Source: Marmoricola sp. URHB0036 (GTDB lineage: Bacteria; Actinomycetota; Actinomycetes; Propionibacteriales; Nocardioidaceae). From it: a DNA stretch of 64,000 nucleotides. The notes under the pieces were generated by a model. It was given only the letters and a program-made list of their open reading frames with translations, did no database searches and was not told where the DNA came from. Numbering within the stretch: position 1 is the stretch's first letter; every line of letters begins with the position of its first letter. This document shows, in pieces, positions 1 through 8,880 of this stretch. The position numbers and the translations under genes are program-made. The DNA is taken from assembly GCF_000426045.1 (NCBI RefSeq), contig NZ_AUEP01000008.1, positions 1 to 64,000 on the forward strand, read 5' to 3'.

Positions 1-69
1 CGCCGTGGTAGCGCGGCTCTGCCGTCTGCACCGAAGAGGTCACTGGTTCGAACCCAGTATCGCCCACCA
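1..69 (+). tRNA. 3' part of a tRNA-like gene, Val-like T arm, anticodon uncertain
   Basis: The T arm is clear: stem ACTGG (42-46), loop TTCGAAC (47-53), stem CCAGT (54-58). It is followed by acceptor strand ATCGCCC (59-65), discriminator A66 and an encoded CCA (67-69). A D-arm remnant with GGTAGCGC lies at 7-14. The 3' half resembles actinobacterial tRNA-Val. The 5' acceptor strand lies outside the window. The anticodon arm does not fold well: CGAAG at 33-37 would need CTTCG opposite it, but TGCCG is present, and the 7-base loop would lack the invariant U33. It may therefore be a degenerate or unusual tRNA. Confidence 0.6.
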
Positions 70-205
70 GTTTCGAGGCGCCGGCCCGGCGGCGCAGCGG
101 GCAGGCTCACCCGTTTCGCGGTTTTCAAACGCGGCCTTCGCGGGGACGCCTAGACCAGCCGTGTGCGTGTCTCGCGTTGTCGCTCGGGCCGGCGCGTGCG
201 ACAAC

Positions 206-211
206 TAGCGT
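206..211 (+). promoter_or_regulatory. -10 element TAGCGT, near-leaderless
   Basis: TAGCGT ends eight bases before the ATG at 220. This matches the actinobacterial TANNNT pattern that places the transcription start at or next to the start codon. No Shine-Dalgarno sequence is visible. Confidence 0.5.
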
Positions 212-219
212 GCACAGCC

Positions 220-447
220 ATGGAGCCCTCCCCGCCCGGCTGGTACCGCGACCCCAAGGCCCCCGGGGGCAGGCGCTACTGGGACGGCCACGCGTGGGTC
301 GACGTGGACGGCGTGGTGGACGGTCGTCCCGAGTCGGGTCCGCCGTCGTCGGGGTTGCGCATCGTCTCCCAACGGCGCGCCGAGCACGAGGCCCCTCCGG
401 CGCCTAAGGCCAACGACGAGGTCGACAGCGAGTCGCTGCCGGACTGA
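220..447 (+). CDS. small DUF2510 protein
   Basis: This 75-residue protein opens with a DUF2510 motif (PPGWYRDP near residues 5-12, then RYWDG and W near 20-27). DUF2510 is a short tryptophan-rich module, common in actinobacteria, often attached to membrane or secreted proteins; its role is unknown. The rest is a hydrophilic, acidic, probably disordered tail. The ATG at 220 was chosen over an upstream ATG at 163 because the motif begins right after it and a TAGCGT -10 lies eight bases before it. It stands alone between the tRNA-like gene and thrS. Confidence 0.7.
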   Translation: MEPSPPGWYRDPKAPGGRRYWDGHAWVDVDGVVDGRPESGPPSSGLRIVSQRRAEHEAPPAPKANDEVDSESLPD

Positions 448-464
448 GGCCACGCCTCGACCGT

Positions 465-495
465 TTGCGGGGTTTCGGCACGCCGTCGATACGAT
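465..495 (+). promoter_or_regulatory. probable thrS promoter
   Basis: TTGCGG (465-470) and TACGAT (490-495) are 19 bases apart and fit a housekeeping-sigma -35/-10 pair. They lie about 40 bases before the thrS start. No T-box-like leader is visible. Confidence 0.4.
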
Positions 496-537
496 CGCCG
501 GGTTCGACTCCCACCCCCTGAGCGCCAGGAGCCACCC

Positions 538-2514
538 GTGTCCCAGATCAACGTCGTCCTCGTGCACGCCGACCGGCGTGAGGACCAGACGGTGACCACG
601 GGCACCAAGGCCTGGGAGCTGTACCAGGACAACCCCGAGGTGATCGCCGCCCGGGTGAACGGGACGCTGCGCGACCTGGCCCATGAGATCGCCGAGGGTG
701 ACGAGGTGGAGCCGGTCGCGATCGACAGCGCGGACGGCCGGGACATCCTGCGGCACTCGACGGCACACGTGATGGCCCAGGCCGTCCAGGACCTCTTCCC
801 CGACGCGAAGCTCGGGATCGGGCCGCCGATCGAGAACGGCTTCTACTACGACTTCGACGTCGAGACCCCGTTCGTCCCGGAGGACCTCGAGAAGATCGAG
901 AGCCGGATGCGCAAGATCATCAAGGAGAACCAGCGCTTCTCGCGCCGGCCGGTCTCCGACGACGACGCGCGTGCAGAGCTGGCCGACGAGCCCTACAAGC
1001 TCGAGCTGATCGGGCTCAAGGGCTCGGCCGCCGACGCGGCCGAGGGAGCCAGCGCCGAGGTCGGTGCCGGTGAGCTGACGATCTACGACAACATCAACCG
1101 GAAGGGCGAGGTCGCCTGGAAGGACCTCTGTCGCGGACCGCACCTGCCGACCACCAAGCGCATCCCGGCCTTCAAGCTGATGCGCACGGCCGCGGCGTAC
1201 TGGCGGGGCAACGAGAAGAACAAGCAGCTCCAGCGCATCTACGGCACCGCCTGGGAGAGCAAGGAGGCGCTCGACGAGCACCTCCACCGCCTCGAGGAGG
1301 CCGAGCGCCGGGACCACCGCAAGCTCGGCCGCGACCTCGACCTGTTCAGCTTCCCCGACGAGATCGGGTCGGGGCTGGCCGTCTTCCACCCCAAGGGCGG
1401 GGTGCTCCGCAAGGAGATGGAGGACTACTCCCGCCGTCGCCACGTCGAGTCCGGCTACGAGTTCGTCAACACCCCCCACATCACCAAGGGCCAGCTGTTC
1501 GAGACCTCCGGCCACCTCGACTGGTACGCCGACGGGATGTACCCCCCGATGCAGCTCGACGGCGACATCGACTACTACCTCAAGCCGATGAACTGCCCGA
1601 TGCACACGCTGATCTTCCGTGCGCGCGGACGCTCCTACCGTGAGCTGCCGCTGCGACTCTTCGAGTTCGGCACCGTCTACCGCTACGAGAAGTCCGGCGT
1701 CGTGCACGGCATGACCCGGGCCCGTGGCTTCACGCAGGATGACGCACACATCTACTGCACGCGCGACCAGATGCGCGACGAGCTGGCCAGCCTGCTGACC
1801 TTCGTCCTGGACCTGCTCCGCGACTACGGTCTCGACGACTTCTACCTCGAGCTGTCCACGAAGAACGAGGAGAAGTACGTCGGCGACGACGCCACCTGGG
1901 AGGAGGCGACCCGCACCCTCGAGGAGGTCGCCACGGCCTCGGGCCTGGACCTGGTCCCCGACCCGGGCGGTGCTGCCTTCTACGGTCCCAAGATCTCGGT
2001 GCAGGCACGCGACGCCATCGGCCGGACCTGGCAGATGTCCACGATCCAGCTCGACTTCAACACCCCGGCCCGGTTCGGCATCGAGTACACCGCCGCCGAT
2101 GGCAGCCGTCAGGAGCCGGTGATGATCCACCGCGCCCTGTTCGGTTCCATCGAGCGCTTCGTCGCCGTGCTGACCGAGCACTACGGCGGCGCCTTCCCTC
2201 CATGGCTCGCGCCGGTCCAGGTCGTCGGCATCCCGATCGCCGAGCGGCACAACGACTACCTCGCCGACATCGCCGCGCGCCTGAAGGCCGAAGGCCTGCG
2301 GGTCGAGGTCGACGACTCCGACGACCGGATGCAGAAGAAGATCCGCAACGCGCAGCTGCAGAAGGTGCCGTTCATGATCATCGCCGGCGACACCGACGTG
2401 GAGGCGGGTGCGGTGAGCTTCCGCTACCGCGACGGCCACCAGGACAACGGCGTGCCGGTCGACGAGGCGATCAAGCGGGTGGCAGAGGCCGTGGCACAGA
2501 GGGTCCAGGTGTGA
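538..2514 (+). CDS. thrS: threonyl-tRNA synthetase
   Basis: ThrRS charges tRNA-Thr with threonine in the cytoplasm. At 658 residues it has full family length. Order: TGS domain (about 1-66), second additional (editing) domain with HSTAH (H73, H77) and CRGPH (C198, H202), class II core, then the anticodon-binding domain (from about 560). The catalytic zinc ligands are visible as C353 in MNCPMH, H404 in the DDAHIYC segment and H531 in MIHR. The GTG start has an AGGAG six bases upstream. The stop overlaps the next start (GTGA), so the HIT gene is probably translationally coupled. Confidence 0.97.
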   Translation: MSQINVVLVHADRREDQTVTTGTKAWELYQDNPEVIAARVNGTLRDLAHEIAEGDEVEPVAIDSADGRDILRHSTAHVMAQAVQDLFPDAKLGIGPPIENGFYYDFDVETPFVPEDLEKIESRMRKIIKENQRFSRRPVSDDDARAELADEPYKLELIGLKGSAADAAEGASAEVGAGELTIYDNINRKGEVAWKDLCRGPHLPTTKRIPAFKLMRTAAAYWRGNEKNKQLQRIYGTAWESKEALDEHLHRLEEAERRDHRKLGRDLDLFSFPDEIGSGLAVFHPKGGVLRKEMEDYSRRRHVESGYEFVNTPHITKGQLFETSGHLDWYADGMYPPMQLDGDIDYYLKPMNCPMHTLIFRARGRSYRELPLRLFEFGTVYRYEKSGVVHGMTRARGFTQDDAHIYCTRDQMRDELASLLTFVLDLLRDYGLDDFYLELSTKNEEKYVGDDATWEEATRTLEEVATASGLDLVPDPGGAAFYGPKISVQARDAIGRTWQMSTIQLDFNTPARFGIEYTAADGSRQEPVMIHRALFGSIERFVAVLTEHYGGAFPPWLAPVQVVGIPIAERHNDYLADIAARLKAEGLRVEVDDSDDRMQKKIRNAQLQKVPFMIIAGDTDVEAGAVSFRYRDGHQDNGVPVDEAIKRVAEAVAQRVQV

Positions 2515-3044
2515 GCGATCCCGGCGGCGTGGACCGCATGGGCTTCGAGGGGTTCGACCGTCTGTGGACCCCGCACCGGATGGCGTACGTCGCACCACGA
2601 GACCCGGTCGACGCCGGCTGCCCGTTCTGCGCGATGGAGGACCTGCCCGTCGAGCAGAGCCTCGTCGTGGCTCGCCGGGAGCACTGCTTCGCCGTACTCA
2701 ACCTGCACCCGTACAACCCGGGACACCTGATGGTGCTGCCGCTGCGCCACGTCGCGGAGCTCGAGGAGCTCACCCCGGAGGAAGCAGCCGAGCTGATGGC
2801 GATGACCCAGCAGGCGATCCGGGTGCTCAAGGAGGTCAGCGGACCCCACGCCTTCAACGTCGGGCTGAACCTCGGTGGCATCGCCGGCGGCTCGCTGGCC
2901 GACCACCTGCACCAGCACGTCGTGCCCCGATGGTCGGGCGACGCCAACTTCATCACCATCGTCGGCGCCACCAAGACGCTCCCGCAGCTCCTCGCCGACA
3001 CGCGCGAGCTGATCGCCGAGGCGTGGCCCGAGCAGGTCAGCTGA
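2511..3044 (+). CDS. HIT-domain protein, Ap4A phosphorylase-like
   Basis: This 177-residue histidine-triad protein has the signature [10 protein letters not shown], with H132, H134 and H136 as the HxHxH triad, and a CPFC pair (C37, C40) near the N-terminus that may bind zinc. The family hydrolyses or phosphorolyses nucleotide phosphates. The position between thrS and pgsA matches M. tuberculosis Rv2613c, an Ap4A phosphorylase, which supports removal of dinucleoside tetraphosphates made by tRNA synthetases. The GTG at 2511 overlaps the thrS stop by four bases; longer in-frame upstream reading is inside thrS and rejected. The 3' end overlaps the convergent gene by eight bases. Confidence 0.9.
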   Translation: MSDPGGVDRMGFEGFDRLWTPHRMAYVAPRDPVDAGCPFCAMEDLPVEQSLVVARREHCFAVLNLHPYNPGHLMVLPLRHVAELEELTPEEAAELMAMTQQAIRVLKEVSGPHAFNVGLNLGGIAGGSLADHLHQHVVPRWSGDANFITIVGATKTLPQLLADTRELIAEAWPEQVS

Positions 3045-4185
3045 CCAGGTAGGGGTGCTCCGCCGCCCGCTTCTGGAAGCTGAGGATCGCCGGGTTCTCG
3101 ATCTGTCCTTCGCGGATCTCGATCGCCCGGCTGATCGTCTCGTCGCCGTCCCAGGCGCCCGGGCCGTTCATCACGATCGGGAGGAAGGGTAGGAGTGCCT
3201 CGCTGTTCTCCCAGGTCGCCGAGTTCCAGAGGTACGACGGGCTGTGGTCCACCGCGTAGTAGTCGATGGCGTTGCCGACGGTGAACATCGGCTCGTCGAA
3301 GGTCGTCGGCCGCGCCCACTCGAAGCCCATGCCCTCGTCGCACGACACGTCCACGATCAGACTGCCGCGCCGGAACCCGGCCAGGTCGGCCGAGGCGAGG
3401 TAGGTCAACGGAGCAGCGGTGTCCTGGAGCGTGCAGTTGACCACGATGTCGTTCTCGGCCAGGTATCCGGCGAGCGGCACCCGACCACGATCGGTGATCA
3501 CGTGGCTGAGGTGGGGTGGCTCGGGGTCGTGGTCGAACTGCCTGATCAGCACCCGGTGGATCGGGGAGCCCACGGCGGCCACGCCCCGGTTGGTGAGGAC
3601 AGCGACGTCGTGCACCCCGTGGGCGTTGAGGGCGGTCACGGCACCTCGCGCGGTGGCTCCGAACCCGATCACCACTGCGCTGAGGCGGCGGCCGTAGTCG
3701 CCGGTGAGGCCGGTGAGCTCGAGTGCCTGCAGGACCGAGCAGTAGCCGGCGAGCTCGTTGTTCTTGTGGAACACGTGCAGCCCCACGGCGCCGTCCACGG
3801 TCCAGTGGTTCATCGCCTCGAAGGCGATCAGGGTCAGCCGCCGGTCGATGGCCAGCTGGGTCATCACCGGGTCCTGCACGCAGTGCGGCCAACCCCACAG
3901 GACCTGACCCGGCCCCATCATCGCGACGTCCTCGTGCTGGGGCTTGGGCAGCACCACGACGTCGGAGCCCGTGAGGATCTCCTCGCGGCTCGCGAACCCG
4001 GCCACGAGGTCGGCGAGCTCGCTGTCGTCGTACCTGAAGCGGGAGCCGTACCCGTGCTCGAGCGTCATCCGCTGCCGAAGCGCGCTCGGGATCCGCGCGA
4101 GGTGCTCGGGGTGGAGGGGGAGCCTGTGCTCGTTCTCCTTGGTGGACGACCCGACGACGCCCAGGCTCAGCGGCGCCGAGGTCAC
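3037..4185 (-). CDS. alanine dehydrogenase/PNT-family protein, N5-(carboxyethyl)ornithine synthase-like
   Basis: This 382-residue protein has the N-terminal AlaDH/PNT domain (KENEHRLPLHPEHL near residues 16-29) and a Rossmann NAD(P)-binding segment (VVIGFGATARGAV near 170). Its closest recognised relatives are N5-(carboxyethyl)ornithine synthases, which reductively join pyruvate to the side-chain amine of ornithine or lysine. That substrate assignment is inferred from family resemblance; a saccharopine- or alanine-dehydrogenase-like reaction remains possible. The GTG start overlaps the stop of the small lysine-rich gene upstream (GTGA). Confidence 0.75.
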   Translation of the reverse strand: MTSAPLSLGVVGSSTKENEHRLPLHPEHLARIPSALRQRMTLEHGYGSRFRYDDSELADLVAGFASREEILTGSDVVVLPKPQHEDVAMMGPGQVLWGWPHCVQDPVMTQLAIDRRLTLIAFEAMNHWTVDGAVGLHVFHKNNELAGYCSVLQALELTGLTGDYGRRLSAVVIGFGATARGAVTALNAHGVHDVAVLTNRGVAAVGSPIHRVLIRQFDHDPEPPHLSHVITDRGRVPLAGYLAENDIVVNCTLQDTAAPLTYLASADLAGFRRGSLIVDVSCDEGMGFEWARPTTFDEPMFTVGNAIDYYAVDHSPSYLWNSATWENSEALLPFLPIVMNGPGAWDGDETISRAIEIREGQIENPAILSFQKRAAEHPYLVS

Positions 4186-4310
4186 TTCTTCTTGGGGTCG
4201 TGCAGGCGGTCGTGCTCGCTCTGGGCGTCAGCGCGCTTCTCGGCGCGCTTCTCCTTGATCGACTTGCCGGACTTCTTGGACATGGTCTTGCGTGGCGACT
4301 TGTCGCTCAT
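4182..4310 (-). CDS. very small lysine-rich protein (42 aa)
   Basis: The reading frame starts ATGAGCGACAAG and encodes 42 residues, almost all charged, including KKSGKSIKEKRAEKR and ending DPKKK. There is no membrane segment. Similar short basic proteins are frequent in actinobacteria and have no assigned function. The stop codon overlaps the GTG start of the ornithine-synthase-like gene, so the two are probably co-translated. A nucleic-acid-binding role would fit the charge but is only a guess. Confidence 0.65.
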   Translation of the reverse strand: MSDKSPRKTMSKKSGKSIKEKRAEKRADAQSEHDRLHDPKKK

Positions 4311-4400
4311 GGGGACTCCCAGGTGGGAAGCCTGACTGGCTCCGTACTGCGACGGTACGCCCTCGCCGGTGTCGGTCCCGGGACGTGGGCCCGGACCCGG

Positions 4401-4406
4401 TAGCGT
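4401..4406 (+). promoter_or_regulatory. -10 element TAGCGT upstream of pgsA
   Basis: TAGCGT ends nine bases before the pgsA ATG. The 105-base gap is a divergent promoter region shared with the minus-strand small gene. Confidence 0.4.
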
Positions 4407-4415
4407 GCTCGCGAC

Positions 4416-5036
4416 ATGTTGGACCGGTTCAAGACCTTTTGGCAGGGCGTCATGCTGGCGCCCTTCGTCAACCTCTTCATCAGGCTCGGGATCAGTCCCG
4501 ACGTCATCACGCTCGTCGGCACGGTGGGCGTGGCGGCGGGGGCGCTGATCTTCTTCCCGCAGGGCTACCTGCTGGGCGGCGTGCTGTTCATCACCCTGTT
4601 CATCTTCAGCGACCTCATCGACGGCGCGATGGCCCGCAAGACCGGCCGGGTCTCGAAGTTCGGTGCCTTCTTCGACTCGACGCTCGACCGGATCGGCGAT
4701 GCTGCGATCTTCGGCGGGCTGGTGCTCTACTTCGCCGGACCCGGCGATGACTACCTCTACCTGTGCCTGAGTCTGTACTGCCTGGTGATGGGTGCGGTGA
4801 CGTCGTACGCGCGCGCCAGGGCCGAGTCCCTGGGGATGCAGGCCAACCGCGGCATCGCCGAGCGGGCCGACCGCACCGTGGCGATCCTGGTGGCCGCCGG
4901 GGTGTCGGACTGGTGGAACCTGCCGATCCTCCTGGAGATCACGCTGTGGGGCCTGGCAGTCGCCATCACGATCACCGTGCTCCAGCGCATCTGGATGGTC
5001 CGCCAGCAGGCGATCGCCGGCGTCCCCGAGGCCTGA
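4416..5036 (+). CDS. pgsA: CDP-alcohol phosphatidyltransferase, probable phosphatidylinositol-phosphate synthase
   Basis: This integral membrane enzyme of 206 residues carries the complete CDP-alcohol phosphotransferase motif: D66, D69, G70, A73, R74, G83, D87 and D91. The four aspartates bind metal and activate the CDP-diacylglycerol. Several hydrophobic segments surround the motif. In actinobacteria the copy next to the thrS-HIT pair (Rv2612c) makes phosphatidylinositol phosphate from CDP-DAG and inositol phosphate, and that assignment is preferred here by synteny. The usual downstream mannosyltransferase genes are absent; pdxS follows directly. Confidence 0.85.
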   Translation: MLDRFKTFWQGVMLAPFVNLFIRLGISPDVITLVGTVGVAAGALIFFPQGYLLGGVLFITLFIFSDLIDGAMARKTGRVSKFGAFFDSTLDRIGDAAIFGGLVLYFAGPGDDYLYLCLSLYCLVMGAVTSYARARAESLGMQANRGIAERADRTVAILVAAGVSDWWNLPILLEITLWGLAVAITITVLQRIWMVRQQAIAGVPEA

Positions 5037-5068
5037 GGCCCGGGTACGGCGGAGCCCGCTGCCGGACG

Positions 5069-5074
5069 TAGCAT
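5069..5074 (+). promoter_or_regulatory. -10 element TAGCAT, leaderless pdxS
   Basis: TAGCAT is followed by exactly seven bases and then the pdxS ATG, which predicts a leaderless transcript. No Shine-Dalgarno sequence is present. Confidence 0.6.
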
Positions 5075-5081
5075 TCGGGGT

Positions 5082-5999
5082 ATGGCAGAGATCCCCTCAT
5101 CGCTCCCGCAGAGCTCGCCCGAGACCGGCACCTCGCGCGTCAAGCGCGGCATGGCCGAGATGCTCAAGGGCGGCGTGATCATGGATGTGGTCACCCCGGA
5201 GCAGGCGAAGATCGCCGAGGACGCCGGCGCGGTGGCCGTGATGGCGCTCGAGCGCGTGCCGGCCGACATCCGTGCCCAGGGCGGCGTCTCGAGGATGAGC
5301 GACCCGGACATGATCGACGGCATCATCGAGCAGGTCTCGATCCCGGTGATGGCCAAGGCCCGCATCGGCCACTTCGCCGAGGCGCAGGTCCTGCAGAGCC
5401 TGGGCGTGGACTACATCGACGAGTCCGAGGTGCTCACCCCGGCCGACTACGCGAACCACATCGACAAGTGGGCGTTCACGATCCCCTTCGTCTGCGGGGC
5501 CACCAACCTCGGCGAGGCGCTGCGCCGGATCACCGAGGGGGCGGCGATGATCCGCTCCAAGGGCGAGGCCGGCACCGGTGACGTCTCCAACGCGGTGACC
5601 CACATGCGCACGATCCGGGCCGAGATCCGTCGGCTCGGCTCGCTCTCTGCCGATGAGCTCTACGTCGCGGCCAAGGAGCTGCAGGCGCCGTACGACCTGG
5701 TCGTCGAGGTCGCGGCGAGCGGCAAGCTGCCCGTCGTACTCTTCACCGCCGGAGGCATCGCCACGCCGGCCGACGCCGCGATGATGATGCAGCTCGGGGC
5801 CGAGGGAGTGTTCGTGGGGTCCGGCATCTTCAAGTCCGGCAACCCGGCCCAGCGGGCCGAGGCGATCGTCAAGGCGACCACCTTCTACGACGATCCCGAC
5901 GTCGTCGCGAAGGTCTCCCGAGGCCTCGGTGAAGCCATGGTCGGCATCAACGTCGAGGACGTCCCGGCGCCGCACCGGTTGGCCGAACGCGGCTGGTAA
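5082..5999 (+). CDS. pdxS: pyridoxal 5'-phosphate synthase subunit PdxS
   Basis: PdxS condenses ribose 5-phosphate, glyceraldehyde 3-phosphate and ammonia to pyridoxal phosphate, as a dodecamer with PdxT. The 305-residue sequence is a complete (beta/alpha)8 barrel. The sugar-binding lysine is K92 in [10 protein letters not shown] and the second lysine is K160 in [11 protein letters not shown]35 lies in MDVVTPEQ. Its partner pdxT is 690 bases downstream on the same strand, separated by an antisense VOC gene, so the two are not in a simple operon and each has its own leaderless promoter. Confidence 0.97.
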   Translation: MAEIPSSLPQSSPETGTSRVKRGMAEMLKGGVIMDVVTPEQAKIAEDAGAVAVMALERVPADIRAQGGVSRMSDPDMIDGIIEQVSIPVMAKARIGHFAEAQVLQSLGVDYIDESEVLTPADYANHIDKWAFTIPFVCGATNLGEALRRITEGAAMIRSKGEAGTGDVSNAVTHMRTIRAEIRRLGSLSADELYVAAKELQAPYDLVVEVAASGKLPVVLFTAGGIATPADAAMMMQLGAEGVFVGSGIFKSGNPAQRAEAIVKATTFYDDPDVVAKVSRGLGEAMVGINVEDVPAPHRLAERGW

Positions 6000-6007
6000 C
6001 GGCTGTC

Positions 6008-6019
6008 TGGTATAGACCA
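6008..6019. promoter_or_regulatory. DasR/GntR-type operator-like palindrome
   Basis: TGGTATAGACCA differs at one base from TGGTCTAGACCA, the core of the Streptomyces DasR responsive element. It begins nine bases after the pdxS stop, between convergent genes, so it does not sit at an obvious promoter. The match could be chance. Confidence 0.3.
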
Positions 6020-6080
6020 TTTGAACCATTTGTCGGAAACAACCGCAACTGTCCGTTTTCCTGAGTCATCCTTCTCTCAC

Positions 6081-6141
6081 ATCGCAGGCTTTTGCGATCA
6101 ACCCACCAGTCCCGGTGGGGTGCCGCCGCGGGGGAGGCACC
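6081..6141. terminator. cluster of three short hairpins between convergent genes
   Basis: The 198-base gap after pdxS holds three inverted repeats: ATCGCA/TGCGAT (6081-6086 and 6093-6098), CCCACC/GGTGGG (6102-6107 and 6114-6119) and GGTGCC/GGCACC (6119-6124 and 6136-6141). The last two share one base, so they compete. None has a U tract. They probably end transcription from both sides. The first part of the gap is clearly more AT-rich than the genes around it. Confidence 0.4.
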
Positions 6142-6197
6142 TCATCGGGACGTTGGCTTTCCCAGGTCGTTTCGGAGCCTTTCGCAGGGTCGATCAG

Positions 6198-6584
6198 TCA
6201 CTCGGCGCGCTGGCTCCAGTCCGGCAGCTGCTGCAGGGTCCAGGTGTTGCCGTCGGGGTCCGCGAACCTCACGAACCGGCCCCACGCCTGCTCGTCGACT
6301 CCGTCGGCAGCCACCCCGCGAGCGGTGAGGTCGGCGAGCGCGTCCTCGGCCGAGCCGACGACGGCCTGGAGGGCACGCAGGCTGCCCGGCTCCATCTCGC
6401 TGAGCCCCCGGCCGAAGGCGATCGAGCAGGCCGAGCCGGGCGGGGTGACCTGGACGAAGCGGATGTTCTCGTCGACGGTCTGGTCGTGGTCGACGGGCCA
6501 GCCCAGCGTGTCGCCGTAGAAGGCGCGCGACCGGTCGACGTCGCTGACCGGGAGGATGACGAGCTCGATGCGGTAGTCCACCAT
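6198..6584 (-). CDS. VOC-family (glyoxalase/bleomycin-resistance fold) protein
   Basis: This 128-residue protein is a two-repeat VOC domain: the first half begins IELVILPVSDVDRSRAFYGD and the second ends FADPDGNTWTLQQLPDW. The family uses a metal-centred fold for isomerases, dioxygenases and resistance proteins, so substrate cannot be predicted. It lies antisense between pdxS and pdxT. The ATG has an AAGGAGAAAC-type Shine-Dalgarno sequence just upstream. Confidence 0.8.
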   Translation of the reverse strand: MVDYRIELVILPVSDVDRSRAFYGDTLGWPVDHDQTVDENIRFVQVTPPGSACSIAFGRGLSEMEPGSLRALQAVVGSAEDALADLTARGVAADGVDEQAWGRFVRFADPDGNTWTLQQLPDWSQRAE

Positions 6585-6675
6585 GGTGTTTCTCCTTGTC
6601 GGGTCGGTGTGACCTCACCCTAGGAACCCATCAGGAAGGGTTCGTTCCTGATGGCCGACCGATCCTCGGCACTCC

Positions 6676-6681
6676 TAGACT
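6676..6681 (+). promoter_or_regulatory. -10 element TAGACT, leaderless pdxT
   Basis: TAGACT is followed by six bases and then the pdxT GTG, predicting a leaderless or near-leaderless transcript. Confidence 0.6.
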
Positions 6682-6687
6682 CGAGGC

Positions 6688-7296
6688 GTGTCCACGCCCA
6701 CCATCGGAGTCCTCGCCCTGCAGGGCGACGTACGCGAGCACCTGGCCGCCCTCGAGTCACTCGGCTTCGCCCACCGCGCCGTACGCCGCCCGGCGGAGCT
6801 CGAGGCCTGCGACGCCCTGATCGTTCCCGGCGGGGAGTCCACGACGATGGCCAAGCTGGCGGGGATCTTCGAGCTGCTCGAGCCGCTCCGCAAACGGGTC
6901 GACGCCGGGATGCCGGTGCTCGGCACCTGCGCCGGGATGATCATGCTGGCCGACCGGGTCGAGGACGGCGTCGTCGGCCAGGAGACCATCGGCGGCCTGG
7001 ACATCACGGTGCGCCGCAACGCCTTCGGCCGACAGGTCGACTCCTTCGAGGGCGACCTCGAGTTCGCCGGGCTGGACGAGCCGGTGCACGCGGTCTTCAT
7101 CCGCGCGCCGTGGGTGGAGGCAGTGGGTCCGGGCGTCGAGGTCCTCGCCCGCGTCGGCAGCGGAGAGGCCGTGGGTAGGATCGTCGCGGTCCGGCAGGGT
7201 CCGCTGATGGCCACGTCCTTCCATCCAGAGGTGGGGCAGGACGTGCGCATCCACCGGATCTTCTGCGACCTCGTCGTCTCGGCGACCGGACGCTGA
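6688..7296 (+). CDS. pdxT: pyridoxal 5'-phosphate synthase glutaminase subunit PdxT
   Basis: PdxT releases ammonia from glutamine and passes it to PdxS. The 202-residue class I glutamine amidotransferase has PGGEST at 47-52, the nucleophile C81 in GTCAGM, and the H179-x-E181 pair in SFHPEV, so all catalytic residues are present. The GTG start is set by the close TAGACT element and by the standard N-terminus [13 protein letters not shown]. It is followed 25 bases later by yebC. Confidence 0.96.
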   Translation: MSTPTIGVLALQGDVREHLAALESLGFAHRAVRRPAELEACDALIVPGGESTTMAKLAGIFELLEPLRKRVDAGMPVLGTCAGMIMLADRVEDGVVGQETIGGLDITVRRNAFGRQVDSFEGDLEFAGLDEPVHAVFIRAPWVEAVGPGVEVLARVGSGEAVGRIVAVRQGPLMATSFHPEVGQDVRIHRIFCDLVVSATGR

Positions 7297-7321
7297 GGCA
7301 CGCAAGGGAAGGAACGCGCTG

Positions 7322-8086
<765 letters not shown>

Positions 8087-8108
8087 CCGGCGTCGCGTGG
8101 CGGCGGCG

Positions 8109-8132
8109 GTTTCCCCGGGTGCCCGGGGAAAC
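8109..8132. repeat. 11-bp perfect inverted repeat
   Basis: GTTTCCCCGGG and CCCGGGGAAAC form a perfect 11-bp stem around a 2-base spacer, in the 251-base gap between yebC and ruvC. It lacks a U tract. It may be a terminator for the yebC transcript, a cruciform-prone site or a member of an interspersed palindrome family. The rest of this gap holds only the ruvC promoter region. Confidence 0.7.
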
Positions 8133-8293
8133 TGGTGCCGGGCCACCGATGATTCGGGCGACCGCCTCCAGGATCGCCCTCCCGCCCTGTCCGGTTCGTC
8201 CTCTCGCCCGACGTGCTCGGCTTCCCCGACCCAGGCGGTCGGGGGCGGCCTCGACGTCCGGCGTGCCTCCACCCGGATCGGGCGTACGCCGCC

Positions 8294-8317
8294 TAGCGTG
8301 GTGCGAACACCTGTTCG
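8294..8317 (+). promoter_or_regulatory. ruvCAB promoter with LexA (SOS) box
   Basis: CGAAC-ACCT-GTTCG at 8304-8317 matches the actinobacterial/Bacillus-type SOS box core CGAAC-N4-GTTCG. It sits just after a TAGCGT -10 (8294-8299), so bound LexA would cover the transcription start. SOS control of ruvCAB is established in related bacteria. Confidence 0.8.
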
Positions 8318-8337
8318 GACGACCGCGAGGAGCCAGC

Positions 8338-8880
8338 ATGCGCGTGCTCGGCATCGACCCCGGGCTCACCCGCTGCGGCGTGGGAGTCGTGGAGGGCTCG
8401 GTGGGTCGACCCCTGACGCTGGTCGACGTGGGCGTCGTACGGACGGGTGCGGAGCTGCCGATCGAGCAGCGCCTGTGCCTGATCGAGGCCGGGTTGGAGC
8501 AGTGGCTCGACGCGACCCAGCCCGATGCGGTGGCGGTCGAGCGGGTGTTCAGCCAGCACAACGTCAAGACGGTGATGGGCACCGCTCAGGCGAGCGGCAT
8601 CGCCCTGCTGGTGGCCGCACGGCGCGGCCTGCCGGTGGCCCTGCACACACCGAGCGAGGTGAAGGCAGCCGTCACCGGCAGCGGTCGGGCCGACAAGGCG
8701 CAGGTCGGCGCGATGGTGACCCGGCTGCTCCGGCTCGCCGAGACGCCGAAGCCGGCCGACGCCGCCGACTCGCTGGCCCTGGCCATCTGCCACATCTGGC
8801 GCGGGGGAGCGGCCACCCGGATCGAGGCCGCGATGGCGGCGCAGGGAGCAGCAGTGCAAGGAAGGGGACTGCGACGATGA
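8338..8880 (+). CDS. ruvC: Holliday junction endonuclease RuvC
   Basis: RuvC cuts Holliday junctions that RuvAB has moved. The 180-residue protein keeps the four acidic metal ligands of the RNase H-like fold: D7 in GIDPG, E68 in AVERVF, D141 and D144 in [10 protein letters not shown]. The ATG at 8338 follows a GAGGAG Shine-Dalgarno; longer in-frame reading upstream has no homologous sequence. The stop overlaps the ruvA start (ATGA). Confidence 0.97.
   Translation: MRVLGIDPGLTRCGVGVVEGSVGRPLTLVDVGVVRTGAELPIEQRLCLIEAGLEQWLDATQPDAVAVERVFSQHNVKTVMGTAQASGIALLVAARRGLPVALHTPSEVKAAVTGSGRADKAQVGAMVTRLLRLAETPKPADAADSLALAICHIWRGGAATRIEAAMAAQGAAVQGRGLRR

Noticed and set aside
448-537. Possible T-box or other leader riboswitch before thrS
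   Set aside because: The gap is 90 bases, too short for a T-box with specifier and antiterminator, and no such elements are visible.
205-2598. 797-codon open frame on the minus strand over thrS
   Set aside because: It is antisense to a complete thrS; the translation has no family resemblance and is the usual long shadow in very GC-rich DNA.
6021-6623. 200-codon plus-strand frame over the VOC gene
   Set aside because: The minus-strand frame has a clear VOC domain and a Shine-Dalgarno; the plus-strand one has neither.
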